Part shown: positions 37,348 through 46,769 of the stretch, piece after piece
Layout of the letters: every line of letters begins with the position of its first letter
How positions within the stretch are numbered: the first letter of the stretch is position 1
Assembly: GCF_025399895.1 (NCBI RefSeq)
Contig: NZ_JAODUA010000013.1
Coordinates: 124,001 to 188,000, forward strand
Direction of reading: 5' to 3'
DNA length: 64,000 nucleotides
From: Streptomyces sp. ASQP_92
GTDB lineage: Bacteria; Actinomycetota; Actinomycetes; Streptomycetales; Streptomycetaceae
Program-made: the position numbers and the translations under genes
Notes under the pieces: model-generated
What the model was told of the DNA's origin: nothing
The model's input: the letters and a program-made list of their open reading frames with translations, nothing else
Database searches by the model: none

Positions 37348-38556
37348 ATGCAGCACCGCATCATCGTCCTCGGAGCCGGCTACGCCGGAGCCATCGCCGC
37401 CGGGCGCCTCGCCAGGCGGCTCCACCGCGACGACGTGGCCATCACCCTCGTCAACGCCGAGTCCGACTTCGTCGAGCGGGTGCGGTTGCACCAGCTCGCG
37501 GCCGGCCAGGATCTCAGGCCCCGGCCCTTGAGCGGGATGTTCGCGGGCACCGGCGTCGACGTGAGGCTCGCGAGGGTCACCGGCGTCGATGTCGAGCGCG
37601 GGACCGTCACCGTGGTGGACGCGGACGGCGGGCGGGGCCAGGAGCACGAGCTGGAGTACGACACGCTCGTCTACGCCCTCGGCAGCGGCTGGAGCGACCA
37701 GGGCGTTCCCGGCAGCGCCGAACACGCCCACGAGATCGCCTCGCGCGCCGGTGCGCTGCGGCTGCGCGAGCGGCTGGCCCGGCTCGACGCCGGGCGGCCG
37801 GTGGTCGTGGTCGGCGGCGGCCTGACCGGTCTGGAGGCCGCGACCGAGATCGCGGAGGCCCGCCCGGACCTCCGGGTCGCCCTCGCGGCACGCGGCGGCC
37901 TCGGCGACTGGCTCTCCCCCAGGGGTCGTGACCATCTACGGCGCGTCTTCGGCCGGCTCGGCATCACCGCGTACGAGCACACCGAGGTCACCGGCGTCCG
38001 GGAGGATGGCGTCGTCCTCGCGGACGGCACGTCGATCGAGGCCGCGGTCACCGTGTGGACCACGGGCTTCGCCGTGCACCCCCTTGCCCGGGCCACCGCG
38101 CTCGAAGTCTCCGGAAGCGGCCGGATCATGGTCGACGCGACCATGCGCTCGGTCTCGCACCCGGACGTGTACGCGATCGGCGACGCGGCACAGGCGATCG
38201 GCCCCGGCGGCAAGCCGCTGCGGATGTCGTGCGCCTCGGGCACCCCCATGGCCTGGCAGGCCGCCGACGCGATCGCGGCCCGCCTGACCGGCGGAAAGCT
38301 CCCCGATGTGCCGCTGCGCTACGTCAACCAGTGCGTCTCGCTGGGCCGCGAGGACGGCCTGATCCAGTACGTGACCGCCGACGACCGCGCGGTGCGGGCC
38401 GCGCTCACCGGGCGGGTCGCCGCCCTCTACAAGGAGTTGGTCTGCAAGGGCGCGGCCTGGGCCGTCGCCCACCCGCTGCTGGGAATGCCGGCCCGGCGGC
38501 GCCGCGTGGTGCGGGAGCCGGTCCGGCCGGCCCCGGCGGTCAAGGCCTCGCTCTGA
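37348..38556 (+). CDS. FAD-dependent NAD(P)H dehydrogenase-like oxidoreductase
   Basis: 402 residues, ATG with GGAGCAGGGAC. The first Rossmann motif is IIVLGAGYAGAIAAGRLAR (FAD), the second VVVVGGGLTGLEAATEIAE (NAD(P)H), and the FAD-binding end is VYAIGDAAQAIG. It matches the type II NADH dehydrogenase-like group and ends in a basic tail. It follows the ECF41 sigma gene by 105 nt and is its likely target. A TGTCAGG near 37287 is only a partial match to the ECF41 -35 element. Confidence 0.88.
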   Translation: MQHRIIVLGAGYAGAIAAGRLARRLHRDDVAITLVNAESDFVERVRLHQLAAGQDLRPRPLSGMFAGTGVDVRLARVTGVDVERGTVTVVDADGGRGQEHELEYDTLVYALGSGWSDQGVPGSAEHAHEIASRAGALRLRERLARLDAGRPVVVVGGGLTGLEAATEIAEARPDLRVALAARGGLGDWLSPRGRDHLRRVFGRLGITAYEHTEVTGVREDGVVLADGTSIEAAVTVWTTGFAVHPLARATALEVSGSGRIMVDATMRSVSHPDVYAIGDAAQAIGPGGKPLRMSCASGTPMAWQAADAIAARLTGGKLPDVPLRYVNQCVSLGREDGLIQYVTADDRAVRAALTGRVAALYKELVCKGAAWAVAHPLLGMPARRRRVVREPVRPAPAVKASL

Positions 38557-38620
38557 CCCGCGAGCCGCCCTCGGCGCCGGGTCGTCCACGACCACCCACG
38601 CGCCCCTGCCGCCGGACCCT

Positions 38621-39877
38621 TCAGGCCTCCGGCCGCCCGCCCGACTCCGCCAACCTCCGCTCCAGGAAGGCGCGTTCGGCGTCGTTGGCGGTGCGGTCGA
38701 GGGCCCGGCCGTAGGCGAGGGCCGCCTCCCGCGTGCGGCCGAGGCGGCGCAGCAGGTCCGCGCGGGTGGCGTGGAAGAGGTGATAGGCCTCCAGGTCGAG
38801 CGCGTCGACGAGGGCGAGGGCCCGGTCCGGCCCCTCGGTCTCGGCGACCGCGACCGCCCGGTTGAGCGCGACGACCGGCGTGGGCGTGAGGGCGAACAAC
38901 TGGTCGTACAAAAGCCGGATCTGGCGCCAGTCCGTCGCCTGCGGCGTCCGGGCGTCGCTGTGTACGGCGTTGATCGCGGCCAGGATCTGGTAGGGGCCCG
39001 GCCGGTCGCGGCGCAGGCAGCGGCGCACCAACTCCTGTCCCTGGGCGATGAGTTCGGGGTCCCAGCGGGTGCGGTCCTGGTCGGCGAGGAGGACGAGTTC
39101 GCCGCCGGGGGTGGACCGGGCGGCCCGGCGGGACTCGGTGAGCAGCATGAGGGCGAGCAGGCCGAGCGCCTCCGGTTCGTCCGGCATGAGCTCGACGAGC
39201 AGCCGGCCCAGACGCACCGCCTCGGCACACAGGTCCGCCCGTACGAGGTGCTCGCCCGAGCTCGCCGCGTACCCCTCGTTGAAGATCAGGTAGAGCACGC
39301 CGAGGACCGCCCGGAGGCGGTCGGGCAGGTCGGCCTCGTGCGGGACGCGGTACGGGATGCGGGCGTCGCGGATCTTGCCCTTGGCCCGCACCAGGCGCTG
39401 GGCCATCGTCGGTTCGGGCACCAGGAAGGCGCGGGCGATCTCGGCGGTGCTGAGCCCGCCCAGGAGCCGGAGCGTCAGGGCGAGTTGGGCCGCGGGGGCG
39501 AGCGAGGGGTGGCAGCAGGTGAAGATCAGCCGGAGCCGGTCGTCGCGCACGGGGCCCTCCTCCACGGGTTCCGCGGCGGCGTCCAGCCGTTCCCGGCGGA
39601 CCGCCTCGGCCTGCCGGTCCGCGCGGGTCGCCTCCCGGCGGAGCCGGTCCACGGCCCGGTTGCGGGCGGTGGTGATGATCCAGCCGGCCGGGCTGGGCGG
39701 GATGCCGTCCTTGGGCCATCGGGCCACGGCCGTCGCGAACGCGTCCTGGACCGCCTCCTCGGCGAGGTCGATGTCCCCGAGGACGCGGACGAGGACGGCG
39801 ACCGCGCGGCCGTACTCGGCGCGGAAGACCCGCTCGATCGCGGCGTCCCCGGGTTCGCCGGACTCCGGTGGCCTCAC
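38621..39877 (-). CDS. ECF42-type RNA polymerase sigma factor
   Basis: 418 residues from the GTG at 39877, which overlaps the YciI stop (GTGA). Sigma regions 2 and 4 occupy about the first 180 residues ([43 protein letters not shown]). A long alpha-helical C-terminal extension follows ([60 protein letters not shown]), a TPR-like domain typical of ECF42. The YciI neighbour is the family's usual partner. Confidence 0.92.
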   Translation of the reverse strand: MRPPESGEPGDAAIERVFRAEYGRAVAVLVRVLGDIDLAEEAVQDAFATAVARWPKDGIPPSPAGWIITTARNRAVDRLRREATRADRQAEAVRRERLDAAAEPVEEGPVRDDRLRLIFTCCHPSLAPAAQLALTLRLLGGLSTAEIARAFLVPEPTMAQRLVRAKGKIRDARIPYRVPHEADLPDRLRAVLGVLYLIFNEGYAASSGEHLVRADLCAEAVRLGRLLVELMPDEPEALGLLALMLLTESRRAARSTPGGELVLLADQDRTRWDPELIAQGQELVRRCLRRDRPGPYQILAAINAVHSDARTPQATDWRQIRLLYDQLFALTPTPVVALNRAVAVAETEGPDRALALVDALDLEAYHLFHATRADLLRRLGRTREAALAYGRALDRTANDAERAFLERRLAESGGRPEA

Positions 39878-40239
39878 TCGTCGACGTGGCCGTGGAAGGG
39901 CCGGACCTCGATCGGCAGGGTGGTCGCGCGCAGCGCCTTGCGGCCCCACTCCAGGGCCGCGTCGAGGTCGGGCGCCTTCACGATGCACAGGCCGCCGAGG
40001 TACTCCTTGCTCTCGATGTACGGGCCGTCGGTGGTGAGCACCTCGCCGTTCTTGTCGCGCAGCACCGTGGCCGTGCCGGGGGCCGCGAGGCCTCCGGCGA
40101 AGACCCAGGCTCCGGCGTCCTTCAGTTCCTGGTGGAAGGCCTGGAGGTGCTCGGTGATCCGCGCCATGCCCTCGGCGTCGGGCGGGGTTCCCTCGGCCGG
40201 CTGGACCACGCTGAGCAGGTAGTACGCCGCGTTCGTCAT
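39874..40239 (-). CDS. YciI (DGPF) family protein, ECF42 partner
   Basis: 121 residues from the ATG at 40239 (GAGGAGATC upstream). Small alpha/beta fold, [17 protein letters not shown] at the start and [20 protein letters not shown] (DGP motif) in the middle. YciI/DGPF proteins regularly precede ECF42 genes, and are suspected regulators or targets. An ECF42-like promoter (40288-40316) precedes it, so sigma factor and partner may autoregulate. Confidence 0.9.
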   Translation of the reverse strand: MTNAAYYLLSVVQPAEGTPPDAEGMARITEHLQAFHQELKDAGAWVFAGGLAAPGTATVLRDKNGEVLTTDGPYIESKEYLGGLCIVKAPDLDAALEWGRKALRATTLPIEVRPFHGHVDE

Positions 40240-40287
40240 CACGATCTCCTCGGACGGTGGCGCCCCGGCGGGGCGGCCCTCACCATC

Positions 40288-40316
40288 TATACGAACGGGG
40301 CCCCGCCGGATCGACA
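40288..40316 (-). promoter_or_regulatory. Candidate ECF42 promoter (TGTCGA-N17-CGTATA)
   Basis: On the minus strand TGTCGA (40311-40316) and CGTATA (40288-40293), spacer 17 nt, 49 nt before the YciI ATG. TGTCGA is the -35 motif I recall for ECF42. Confidence 0.55.
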
Positions 40317-40353
40317 CGGAACGCGAAGGCGCGCCGATGTTTTTTCGAGCGGG

Positions 40354-40785
40354 TCACTGCCGGCCGAGCGCCATCCACTTGTCCGTGGTTTCCAGGGGGC
40401 GGAAGCCGATCTTCTCGTAGACCCCGTGGGCGTCCGCCGTGGCCAGCAGGATCCTGCGCAGCCCGGCCGGTTCCAGGTGGTCGCGCACGGCGGTGACCAG
40501 TGCCGTGCCGAGACCCTGGCCACGTGCCGCGCGGTCCACGTACACATCGCACAGCCAGGCGAAGGTGGCGTGGTCGGTGACGATCCGCGCATAGGCCACC
40601 TGGTCCCCCGAACTCCGTTCGTACGCACCGAAGTTGAGGGACCCCGCGATGGCGGCGTCCTGCTTCTCGCGGCTGCGGCCGAGCGCCCAGTACGCGTCCG
40701 TGGAGAGCCAGTTGTGGACCCGCGCGGCGTCGAGGCGGCCGGGGTCGCTGGAGATCACGTAGTCGCGGAAGATCACTTCACTCAT
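40354..40785 (-). CDS. GNAT family acetyltransferase
   Basis: 143 residues from the ATG at 40785. Acetyl-CoA loop VYVDRAARGQGLGTALVTAV; ending ATADAHGVYEKIGFRPLETT. The block RDYVISSDPGRLDAARVHNW near the start matches a common stand-alone GNAT group with probable small-molecule substrates. Confidence 0.85.
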   Translation of the reverse strand: MSEVIFRDYVISSDPGRLDAARVHNWLSTDAYWALGRSREKQDAAIAGSLNFGAYERSSGDQVAYARIVTDHATFAWLCDVYVDRAARGQGLGTALVTAVRDHLEPAGLRRILLATADAHGVYEKIGFRPLETTDKWMALGRQ

Positions 40786-40926
40786 GGCGGGAGCCTGCCA
40801 GGTGGCGGGGCGATTGTCAGTGGCGGGTGCCACGCTGGAGGTCCGGGGTGGAGGTGATCGGGGCACGGGTCGACCAGGGGGTGTCCAGGGAGTATTGACC
40901 GTCCGGGAAGGCGAGCGGGGTGGGGG

Positions 40927-42378
40927 TCATTGGTCCAGCGGCCGGGCGAGCGCGCCGTCCAGGGCGGTGCGCAGTCTGCGGACCGCCTCGCCGATCTCCA
41001 CGCGGCCCGTCACGCCCGCGAAGCTGAGGCGGAGGTGGCCGGCGGGGGGTTCGGCGCTGAAGTAGGGGCGGCCGGGGGCGACGGCGACGCCCGCGCGCAG
41101 GGCCGCGGACAGCATCGCGCTCTCGGGGAGCCCGTCGGGCAGGCGGAGCCAGAGGTGGTAGCCGCCGGAGGGGATGTGCGGCAGGGCGAGTTCGGGGAGG
41201 TGGTGCAGGACGGCGGCGGCGAGGGCCTCCCGGCGTGCGGTCAACTCGGCGGACACCGCGCGCAGATGACGGCTCCAGGCCGGGGAGCCGACGAGTTCGA
41301 GGGCGGTCTCCTGGAGGGGGCGCGGCACGAAGAAGGAGTCGACGACCTGGATGGCGCGCAGCCGTTCCAGTACGGGTCCGCGCGCGGCGAGCGCGCCGAC
41401 GCGCAGGCTCGGCGAGGTCGCCTTGGTGAGCGAGGAGACATGGACGACGACGCCGTCCGGGTCGTCGGCGGCGAGCGGGGCGGGCAGCGGGCCCGCGTCC
41501 TCGTGGGCGAGCCGGCGGGCGAAGTCGTCCTCGACGACGAACGCGCCGCACTCGTGCGCTATGCGGACCACTTCGCGGCCCCGTTGCGGGGAGAGCAGGG
41601 CGCCCGTCGGGTTCTGGAAGAGGGGCTGGCAGACCAGGACGCGGGCGCCGGTGGCGGCGAAGGCCCGGGCGAGGAGTTCGGGGCGCAGGCCGTCGGAGTC
41701 GAGGGGGACGGGGACGGGGCGCAGACCGCAGGCGCGGGCGATGGCCAGCAGGCCGGGGTAGGTCGGTGATTCGACGAGGACGGGCGCGCCGGGCGCGGCG
41801 AGCGCGCGCAAGGTGGTGGTCAGCGCGGTCTGGCCGCCCGCGGTGACCAGGACGTCCGCGGCGGTGACGCCGCCGCCGATCTCACGGGCGAACCAGGCGC
41901 GCAGCTCGGTGAGCCCCTCCACGGGCGGACGGCTCCAGACCCCGGGGCGCCGGCCGGCCCGGCCGAGGGCCGCCGCCATGGCCCGCTCGGGCTGGAGGCC
42001 GGGGTCGAGATAGCCGCCGCTGAGGTCGATGACGCCGGTCGGCGGGACGGCGAGGGTGGCGAGGACCCCGGTGGCGTCGACGGCGCGGGGAGCGGCGTCG
42101 GTGGCGCCGTCGGCGCTGAGCGCGACCTCCTGCCAGGAGGTGTCGCCGGTGCGCGGGGTGGATTCGCGGATCTCGGCGCGATAGGCACCCGCGCCGGGCC
42201 GGGTGACCACCAGGCCCTCCGCGACGAGCTGGGCGAGCGCGCGCGACACCGTCACCGGGGAGACCCGATAGCGCTCCACGAGCGTCCGACTCGACGGCAG
42301 CTTTCCACCCGGCGAGTAGCGGTTCAGTTCGTTCCGCAGGGATGTGACCAGCTCGGACACACTGCTACGCTCGTGCAT
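40927..42378 (-). CDS. MocR-type GntR regulator with aminotransferase domain
   Basis: 483 residues. The winged helix is N-terminal: GGKLPSSRTLVERYRVSPVT, VSRALAQLVAEGLVVTRPGAG. A fold-type I PLP domain follows; the Schiff-base lysine is in VSSLTKATSPSLRVGAL, and FQNPTGALLSPQRG and VESPTYPGLL are typical. MocR proteins use bound PLP-amino acid as signal. The start is shared base for base with the divergent EamA gene, its most likely target. Confidence 0.92.
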   Translation of the reverse strand: MHERSSVSELVTSLRNELNRYSPGGKLPSSRTLVERYRVSPVTVSRALAQLVAEGLVVTRPGAGAYRAEIRESTPRTGDTSWQEVALSADGATDAAPRAVDATGVLATLAVPPTGVIDLSGGYLDPGLQPERAMAAALGRAGRRPGVWSRPPVEGLTELRAWFAREIGGGVTAADVLVTAGGQTALTTTLRALAAPGAPVLVESPTYPGLLAIARACGLRPVPVPLDSDGLRPELLARAFAATGARVLVCQPLFQNPTGALLSPQRGREVVRIAHECGAFVVEDDFARRLAHEDAGPLPAPLAADDPDGVVVHVSSLTKATSPSLRVGALAARGPVLERLRAIQVVDSFFVPRPLQETALELVGSPAWSRHLRAVSAELTARREALAAAVLHHLPELALPHIPSGGYHLWLRLPDGLPESAMLSAALRAGVAVAPGRPYFSAEPPAGHLRLSFAGVTGRVEIGEAVRRLRTALDGALARPLDQ

Positions 42379-43303
42379 GACAGCACAGGATAGCGCTACT
42401 CTCCCGATGACGATAGCGGTCGACGCCGACAGCCGGGCCGGTTCCGTTCTGCCGCGCGGGGGGCTTCTCGCCGCGCTCGGCGTGGTCTCCTTCTCCCTGA
42501 CCTTCCCCGGCACCATGTGGGGCCTGGAGAGCTTCGGCCCCTGGTCCCTGGTGTCGTTGCGGATCGCGCTGTCCGCGCTGATCGCGGGCGCGCTGCTGCT
42601 CGGGCAGCGGGTGCCCGTGCCCGACCGGGCGCACTGGGCCGGCCTCGCGGTGGTGGCGGGCGGCTCGCTCGTCGGGTTCCCGCTGCTCACCACCCTCGCC
42701 CTGGAGACCTCGACGACGTCGCACGCCGCCGTGGTGATCGGGCTCCTTCCGCTGGCCACGGCCGCGCTGGGCGCGGCACGGACCGGGCGCAGGCCCTCCC
42801 GCGCGTTCTGGGCGGCCGCGCTCGCCGGGGCCGCGGTGGTCGCCGTGTTCACGGTGCAGCAGAGCGGCGGGGCGCTGTCCGCCGGGGATCTGTACCTCTT
42901 CGCGGCGCTGCTGGTGTGCGCCGCCGCCTATGTGGAGGGCGGCCGGCTGGCCTCGGTCATGCCGGGCTGGCAGGTGGTCGGCTGGGCCCTGGTGCTGTGT
43001 CTGCCGTTCGCGCTCGCCGGGTCCGCGGTGGCGCTCTCCTACGAACCCTGGCACCTCACCGCGCACGGGGTGGCCGGTCTGGTGTGGCTGGCGGCCGGCT
43101 CCAACTGCTTCGGCCTGTACGTCTGGTACCGGGGGCTCGCCGCGGTCGGGGTGACCAAGGCCAGCCAGCTCCAGCTCGCCCAGCCGCTGCTCACCCTGGT
43201 CTGGTCGGTGCTGCTGCTCGGCGAGCACCTCTCGCCCGCCGCCCCGCTGGCGGCGGCCGGCGTCCTGGTGTGCATCGCGGTCACCCAGCGGGCCAGGTCC
43301 TGA
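42377..43303 (+). CDS. EamA/DMT family transporter
   Basis: 308 residues if the ATG at 42377 is used; the ATG at 42407 (MTIAVDADSRAG) would give 298. Ten hydrophobic segments in two EamA repeats (SLTFPGTMWGLESFGPWSLV, AAYVEGGRLASVMPGWQVVG, KASQLQLAQPLLTLVWSVLL). Drug/metabolite family exporters commonly move amino acids or their analogues. The gene is divergent from the MocR regulator with zero spacing. Confidence 0.88.
   Translation: MTAQDSATLPMTIAVDADSRAGSVLPRGGLLAALGVVSFSLTFPGTMWGLESFGPWSLVSLRIALSALIAGALLLGQRVPVPDRAHWAGLAVVAGGSLVGFPLLTTLALETSTTSHAAVVIGLLPLATAALGAARTGRRPSRAFWAAALAGAAVVAVFTVQQSGGALSAGDLYLFAALLVCAAAYVEGGRLASVMPGWQVVGWALVLCLPFALAGSAVALSYEPWHLTAHGVAGLVWLAAGSNCFGLYVWYRGLAAVGVTKASQLQLAQPLLTLVWSVLLLGEHLSPAAPLAAAGVLVCIAVTQRARS
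42389..42418. promoter_or_regulatory. Direct repeats GATAGCG in the MocR/EamA region
   Basis: GATAGCG at 42389-42395 and 42412-42418, starts 23 bp apart, with the palindrome TAGCGCTA overlapping the first. MocR regulators bind direct repeats. The first copy overlaps AGGATA, the minus-strand -10 (TATCCT), fitting repression. Confidence 0.5.
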
Positions 43304-43372
43304 CCCGCCGCTCTCGCCGGCAGGCGCGCTGCCCCGGACGACCGGGGCCCGCCGGGGTCCGCCTGAGCGACG

Positions 43373-43409
43373 GCGGTTCGGGCCCGGGTCGTCAGCGAGC
43401 CCGAACCGC
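43373..43409. terminator. Shared terminator of convergent EamA and glycosidase genes
   Basis: 11-bp stem GCGGTTCGGGC/GCCCGAACCGC. The right arm overlaps the last codons of the minus-strand gene. Confidence 0.7.
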
Positions 43410-44696
43410 GTAGTGGTCGGCGACGACCCGGGCCATGGCCCCGATCCGGTCCTCTGCGACCTCCTTCGCGGCGAAGAAGCAGTGGCCGCGCACCGAGGCG
43501 TAGCGCCCGGCCAGGGTCAGATGGCGGGAGAGCTCGGCCGGGTCCTGCCAGGCGGCGGGCTGGGCCGGGTCGCCCGCCTTGTACAGGGCCTCGCCGACGT
43601 ACAGCTCGACGCCGGTGCCCCGCGCGACCTCGTCCCACCAGGGCACCAGGACCGCGTAGTCGGCGGCGGGCAGCCCGATGTTCCAGTAGAGCTGGGGGCA
43701 GATGTAGTCGACGAGCCCCGCGCGCACCCAGCCCCGGGTGTCGGCGTACAGGTCGTCGTAGGTCTGCGCGCCGGCCGTCGTCGCCGAGCCGCGCGGGTCG
43801 CTCGCCGCGTTGCGCCACACCCCGAACGGGCTGATCCCGAACCGGACTTGGGGCCTGATCTCCTTGATCCTGGCGGCCGTCTCCCGCACCAGCAGGTCGA
43901 TGTTGTCGCGCCGCCAGGCGGCCCGGTCGGGAAAGCCCGCGCCGTGGTCGGCGTACGCCTCGTCGTCGTCGAAGCTCTGGCCCGCCACCGGGTACGGGTA
44001 GAAGTAGTCGTCCCAGTGGACGCCGTCGATGTCGTAGTGGCGGACCGCGTCCAGCATGGCGTCCTCGACGAACCGGCGGACCTCGGGCAGACCCGGGTTG
44101 TAGTAGAGCTTCCCGCCGTAGGGCACGATCCAGTCGGGGTGCACGCGTGCCGGGTGGGACGCGATCAGACGCGAGGGGTCGGTGTGGTTGGCGACCCGGT
44201 ACGGGTTGAACCAGGCGTGCAGGGCGAGGCCGCGCCGGTGCGCCTCCTCGACGGCGGTGCCCAGCGGGTCCCAGCCCGGGTCCCGCCCCTGCACGCCCGT
44301 CAGCCACTGGGACCACGGCTCGTACGGGGACGGCCACAGCGCGTCGGCGGTGGGGCGGACCTGGAGGACCACGGTGTTCAGACGGCGCTCGACCGCCTTG
44401 TCGAGGTGGCCGATGAGCTCGGCGCGCTGGGCCTCGGCGGTCAGGCCCGGCCGGGAGGGCCAGTCCCGGTTCACCACGGTCGCCAGCCACACCCCGCGGA
44501 ACTCGCCCCCCGTGCCGTCGCCCGCCTCCCGCTCCGCCCGGGCCCGCCCCTGCGGGCGGCCCGCGGCCGCATCCCGCACGGCCCGCTCCAGGGAGCCGTC
44601 CCGGTCCGCGGCGGCGACCGCGCCGCCCGCCGTGATCAGCCCGCCGAGCGCTCCGGCCGTGCCCGCCACGAAGCCCCGCCGCGTGATTCGCCCCAC
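43392..44696 (-). CDS. Secreted GHL10-type glycosidase-like protein
   Basis: About 434 residues from the GTG at 44696 (GAGGGG at 5 nt); an ATG at 44720 is possible. A Tat signal with RITRRGFVAG precedes a hydrophobic stretch. The TIM-barrel domain (DUF187/GHL10) shows FRGVWLATVVNRDWPS, VVLQVRPTADALWPS, HAWFNPYRVANHTDPS, DGVHWDDYFYPYP and ISPFGVWRNAA. Members may cleave bacterial or fungal polysaccharide; none of this subgroup has a substrate I can name. Export by Tat is suggested by the twin arginine. Confidence 0.85.
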   Translation of the reverse strand: MGRITRRGFVAGTAGALGGLITAGGAVAAADRDGSLERAVRDAAAGRPQGRARAEREAGDGTGGEFRGVWLATVVNRDWPSRPGLTAEAQRAELIGHLDKAVERRLNTVVLQVRPTADALWPSPYEPWSQWLTGVQGRDPGWDPLGTAVEEAHRRGLALHAWFNPYRVANHTDPSRLIASHPARVHPDWIVPYGGKLYYNPGLPEVRRFVEDAMLDAVRHYDIDGVHWDDYFYPYPVAGQSFDDDEAYADHGAGFPDRAAWRRDNIDLLVRETAARIKEIRPQVRFGISPFGVWRNAASDPRGSATTAGAQTYDDLYADTRGWVRAGLVDYICPQLYWNIGLPAADYAVLVPWWDEVARGTGVELYVGEALYKAGDPAQPAAWQDPAELSRHLTLAGRYASVRGHCFFAAKEVAEDRIGAMARVVADHYAVRAR

Positions 44697-44859
44697 GTTC
44701 GCCCCTCGCTCAGGTCCCATGTGCCCAGGTGTACCGGACGGCGTGGCCGCCCCGGACCCACGGGCCCGCGCGCGTTCGGAGTAACGTCAGGGGCCGAAGG
44801 CGGGCGCCGGAATCACACGGGGGACCTGCCGGGGACTGCAGTAGAGCGAAAGGCACGAT

Positions 44860-45720
44860 GTGACCGACATCGAACGCGTCGGAATTGTGGGCTGTGGCCA
44901 GATGGGCGCGGGCATCGCGGAGGTGTGCGCCCGCAGCGGCCTGGACGTCATGGTCGCCGAGACCACCGGCGAGGCCCTGGAGATCGGCCGCACCCGGCTG
45001 CACAACTCCCTCTCGAAGGCCGCCGAGCGCGGCAAGATCTCCGAGGAGGAGCGCGACGCGACGCTCGCCCGTCTCAGCTTCACCACCGACCTGGGCGAGT
45101 TCGCCGATCGCGATCTCGTGATCGAGGCCGTCGTGGAGAACGAGCAGGTCAAGACCGAGATCTTCCAGATCCTCGACCAGGTGGTGACCCGCCCGGACGC
45201 GATCTTGGCGTCCAACACCTCCTCGATCCCGCTGGTGAAGCTCGCCGTGGCCACCTCGCGCCCGGACCAGGTCATCGGCATCCACTTCTTCAACCCGGCC
45301 CCGGTGCAGAAGCTGGTCGAGCTGATCCCCGCGCTCACCACCTCCGAGGGCACCATCAGCCGGGCGCAGGTGCTGGTCGAGAAGGTGCTCGGCAAGCACG
45401 CCATCCGCGCCCAGGACCGCTCCGGCTTCGTGGTCAACGCGCTGCTCATCCCGTATCTGCTCTCGGCGATCCGGATGTTCGAGTCGGGCATCGCGAGCCG
45501 TGAGGACATCGACAACGGCATGGAGCTGGGCTGCGCCCACCCGATGGGCCCGCTGAAGCTGTCCGACCTCATCGGCCTGGACACCGTCGCCTCGGTCGCG
45601 GACTCGATGTACGACGAGTACAAGGAGCCCCTCTACGCCGCTCCCCCGCTGCTCCAGCGGATGGTGGACGCCGGACGCCTCGGCCGCAAGACCGGGTCCG
45701 GTTTCTACTCCTACGCCTGA
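44860..45720 (+). CDS. 3-hydroxybutyryl-CoA dehydrogenase
   Basis: 286 residues, GTG start. NAD-binding VGIVGCGQMGAGIAEVCARS; catalytic His in VIGIHFFNPAPVQKLVELIP; CoA-binding Ser-rich loop LASNTSSIPLVKLA; C-terminal GRLGRKTGSGFYSYA. It oxidises or forms 3-hydroxybutyryl-CoA, used in butyrate, PHB or the ethylmalonyl-CoA pathway. No other pathway gene is adjacent. Confidence 0.93.
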   Translation: MTDIERVGIVGCGQMGAGIAEVCARSGLDVMVAETTGEALEIGRTRLHNSLSKAAERGKISEEERDATLARLSFTTDLGEFADRDLVIEAVVENEQVKTEIFQILDQVVTRPDAILASNTSSIPLVKLAVATSRPDQVIGIHFFNPAPVQKLVELIPALTTSEGTISRAQVLVEKVLGKHAIRAQDRSGFVVNALLIPYLLSAIRMFESGIASREDIDNGMELGCAHPMGPLKLSDLIGLDTVASVADSMYDEYKEPLYAAPPLLQRMVDAGRLGRKTGSGFYSYA

Positions 45721-45912
45721 GCACATCGGCGTACGTCTGTATACGCGGGCATACGCCTGAAAGGCGTGGGCCGGGCTCGCGCCGCGCACACCCGGTGTGC
45801 GGTACGAGCCCGCATATGCCCGTCGCACACGCTCCCGCCCCTGGTGCACGGCGAGTTGACTCTGAGCCAGCACATTCCTGGCACGTCCGGAACAGGACTA
45901 AGGAGCCACACC

Positions 45913-46170
45913 GTGTCCACCCACTCGGGACATTCGACCAGCGTCGACGAACTGGCGGAGTTACGCCGCTGTCTGGAAGTCGGCATGGCCCACATGGACG
46001 GTCAGCTCGCGCTGCTCGCCCAGCGGGGCGAGCAGACGGAGCGTGAACTGACCGAGACGGCGGGACGGGTGGCGGCCCTCGAACACCTGAGGTGGCCGCT
46101 CCCCGCCCTCACCGTGCTGACCGCCATGGGCGCGTTCTCGCTCGCCCTGTGGCAGGCCCTGGGTCACTAG
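45913..46170 (+). CDS. Small coiled-coil membrane protein
   Basis: 85 residues, GTG with AAGGAG at 8 nt. An amphipathic helix (LAELRRCLEVGMAHMDGQLA, LLAQRGEQTERELTETAGRV) forms a probable short coiled coil, followed by one membrane segment (PALTVLTAMGAFSLALWQAL). Tail-anchored topology. Family unknown. Convergent with the Nudix gene 11 nt away. Confidence 0.75.
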   Translation: MSTHSGHSTSVDELAELRRCLEVGMAHMDGQLALLAQRGEQTERELTETAGRVAALEHLRWPLPALTVLTAMGAFSLALWQALGH

Positions 46171-46181
46171 GGTCGCCGCGG

Positions 46182-46718
46182 TCAGCCGTCGGCCGGCCGC
46201 AGATGGTGCAGGAGGAGGAGTCCGGCCGCCATGTTGGCGGCCGGGACCTCCCCTCGGGCGACCATGTCGGGCACCAGCTTGAGGGGTATCCACTCACGGC
46301 GGGACGACTCGAAGTCGTCCTGGGGGTGGCCGATGTACTCGGCCGACTCGGACCAGAACAGATGGTGCCGGGCGTCGATGAGCCCGTTGGCGGGCTCGAC
46401 GGTGAGCAGGGGTTTGAGCGGTCCCGGCCGCCAGCCGGTCTCCTCCTCCATCTCCCGGGCGGCGGCGGCCGCGATGTCCTCGCCGTCCTCGACGACTCCG
46501 GCGGCCAGTTCCCAGCCCCAGCTGTCGGTGATGAAGCGGTGCCGCCACAGCAGCAGCACCTCGTTGGCGGCGTTGACGGCGGTCGCGACGGCGACCGGCC
46601 GCAGCCTGATCAGGAAGTGGTCCAGGTGTCGCCCGTCCGGAAGCGCTACGTCCGCGAGGTTGACCCGAAACCAGCGATTCTCATACACGGTTTGTTCGTT
46701 CAGGTTCGTCCACTGCAC
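46182..46718 (-). CDS. Nudix hydrolase
   Basis: 178 residues from the GTG at 46718, with GGAAGGTGG upstream; a TTG at 46739 is the longest option. The Nudix box GVVEDGEDIAAAAAREMEEE with following TGW fits Gx5Ex7REUxEExGU fully. The overall length and ADP-ribose-pyrophosphatase-like arrangement (NEVLLLWRHRFITDSWGWEL) suggest an NDP-sugar or ADP-ribose hydrolase. Confidence 0.9.
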   Translation of the reverse strand: MQWTNLNEQTVYENRWFRVNLADVALPDGRHLDHFLIRLRPVAVATAVNAANEVLLLWRHRFITDSWGWELAAGVVEDGEDIAAAAAREMEEETGWRPGPLKPLLTVEPANGLIDARHHLFWSESAEYIGHPQDDFESSRREWIPLKLVPDMVARGEVPAANMAAGLLLLHHLRPADG

Positions 46719-46769
46719 GTTTCTGCCACCTTCCGACAAGTAGATGGCAATATCGCAGCAGGCTGACGG

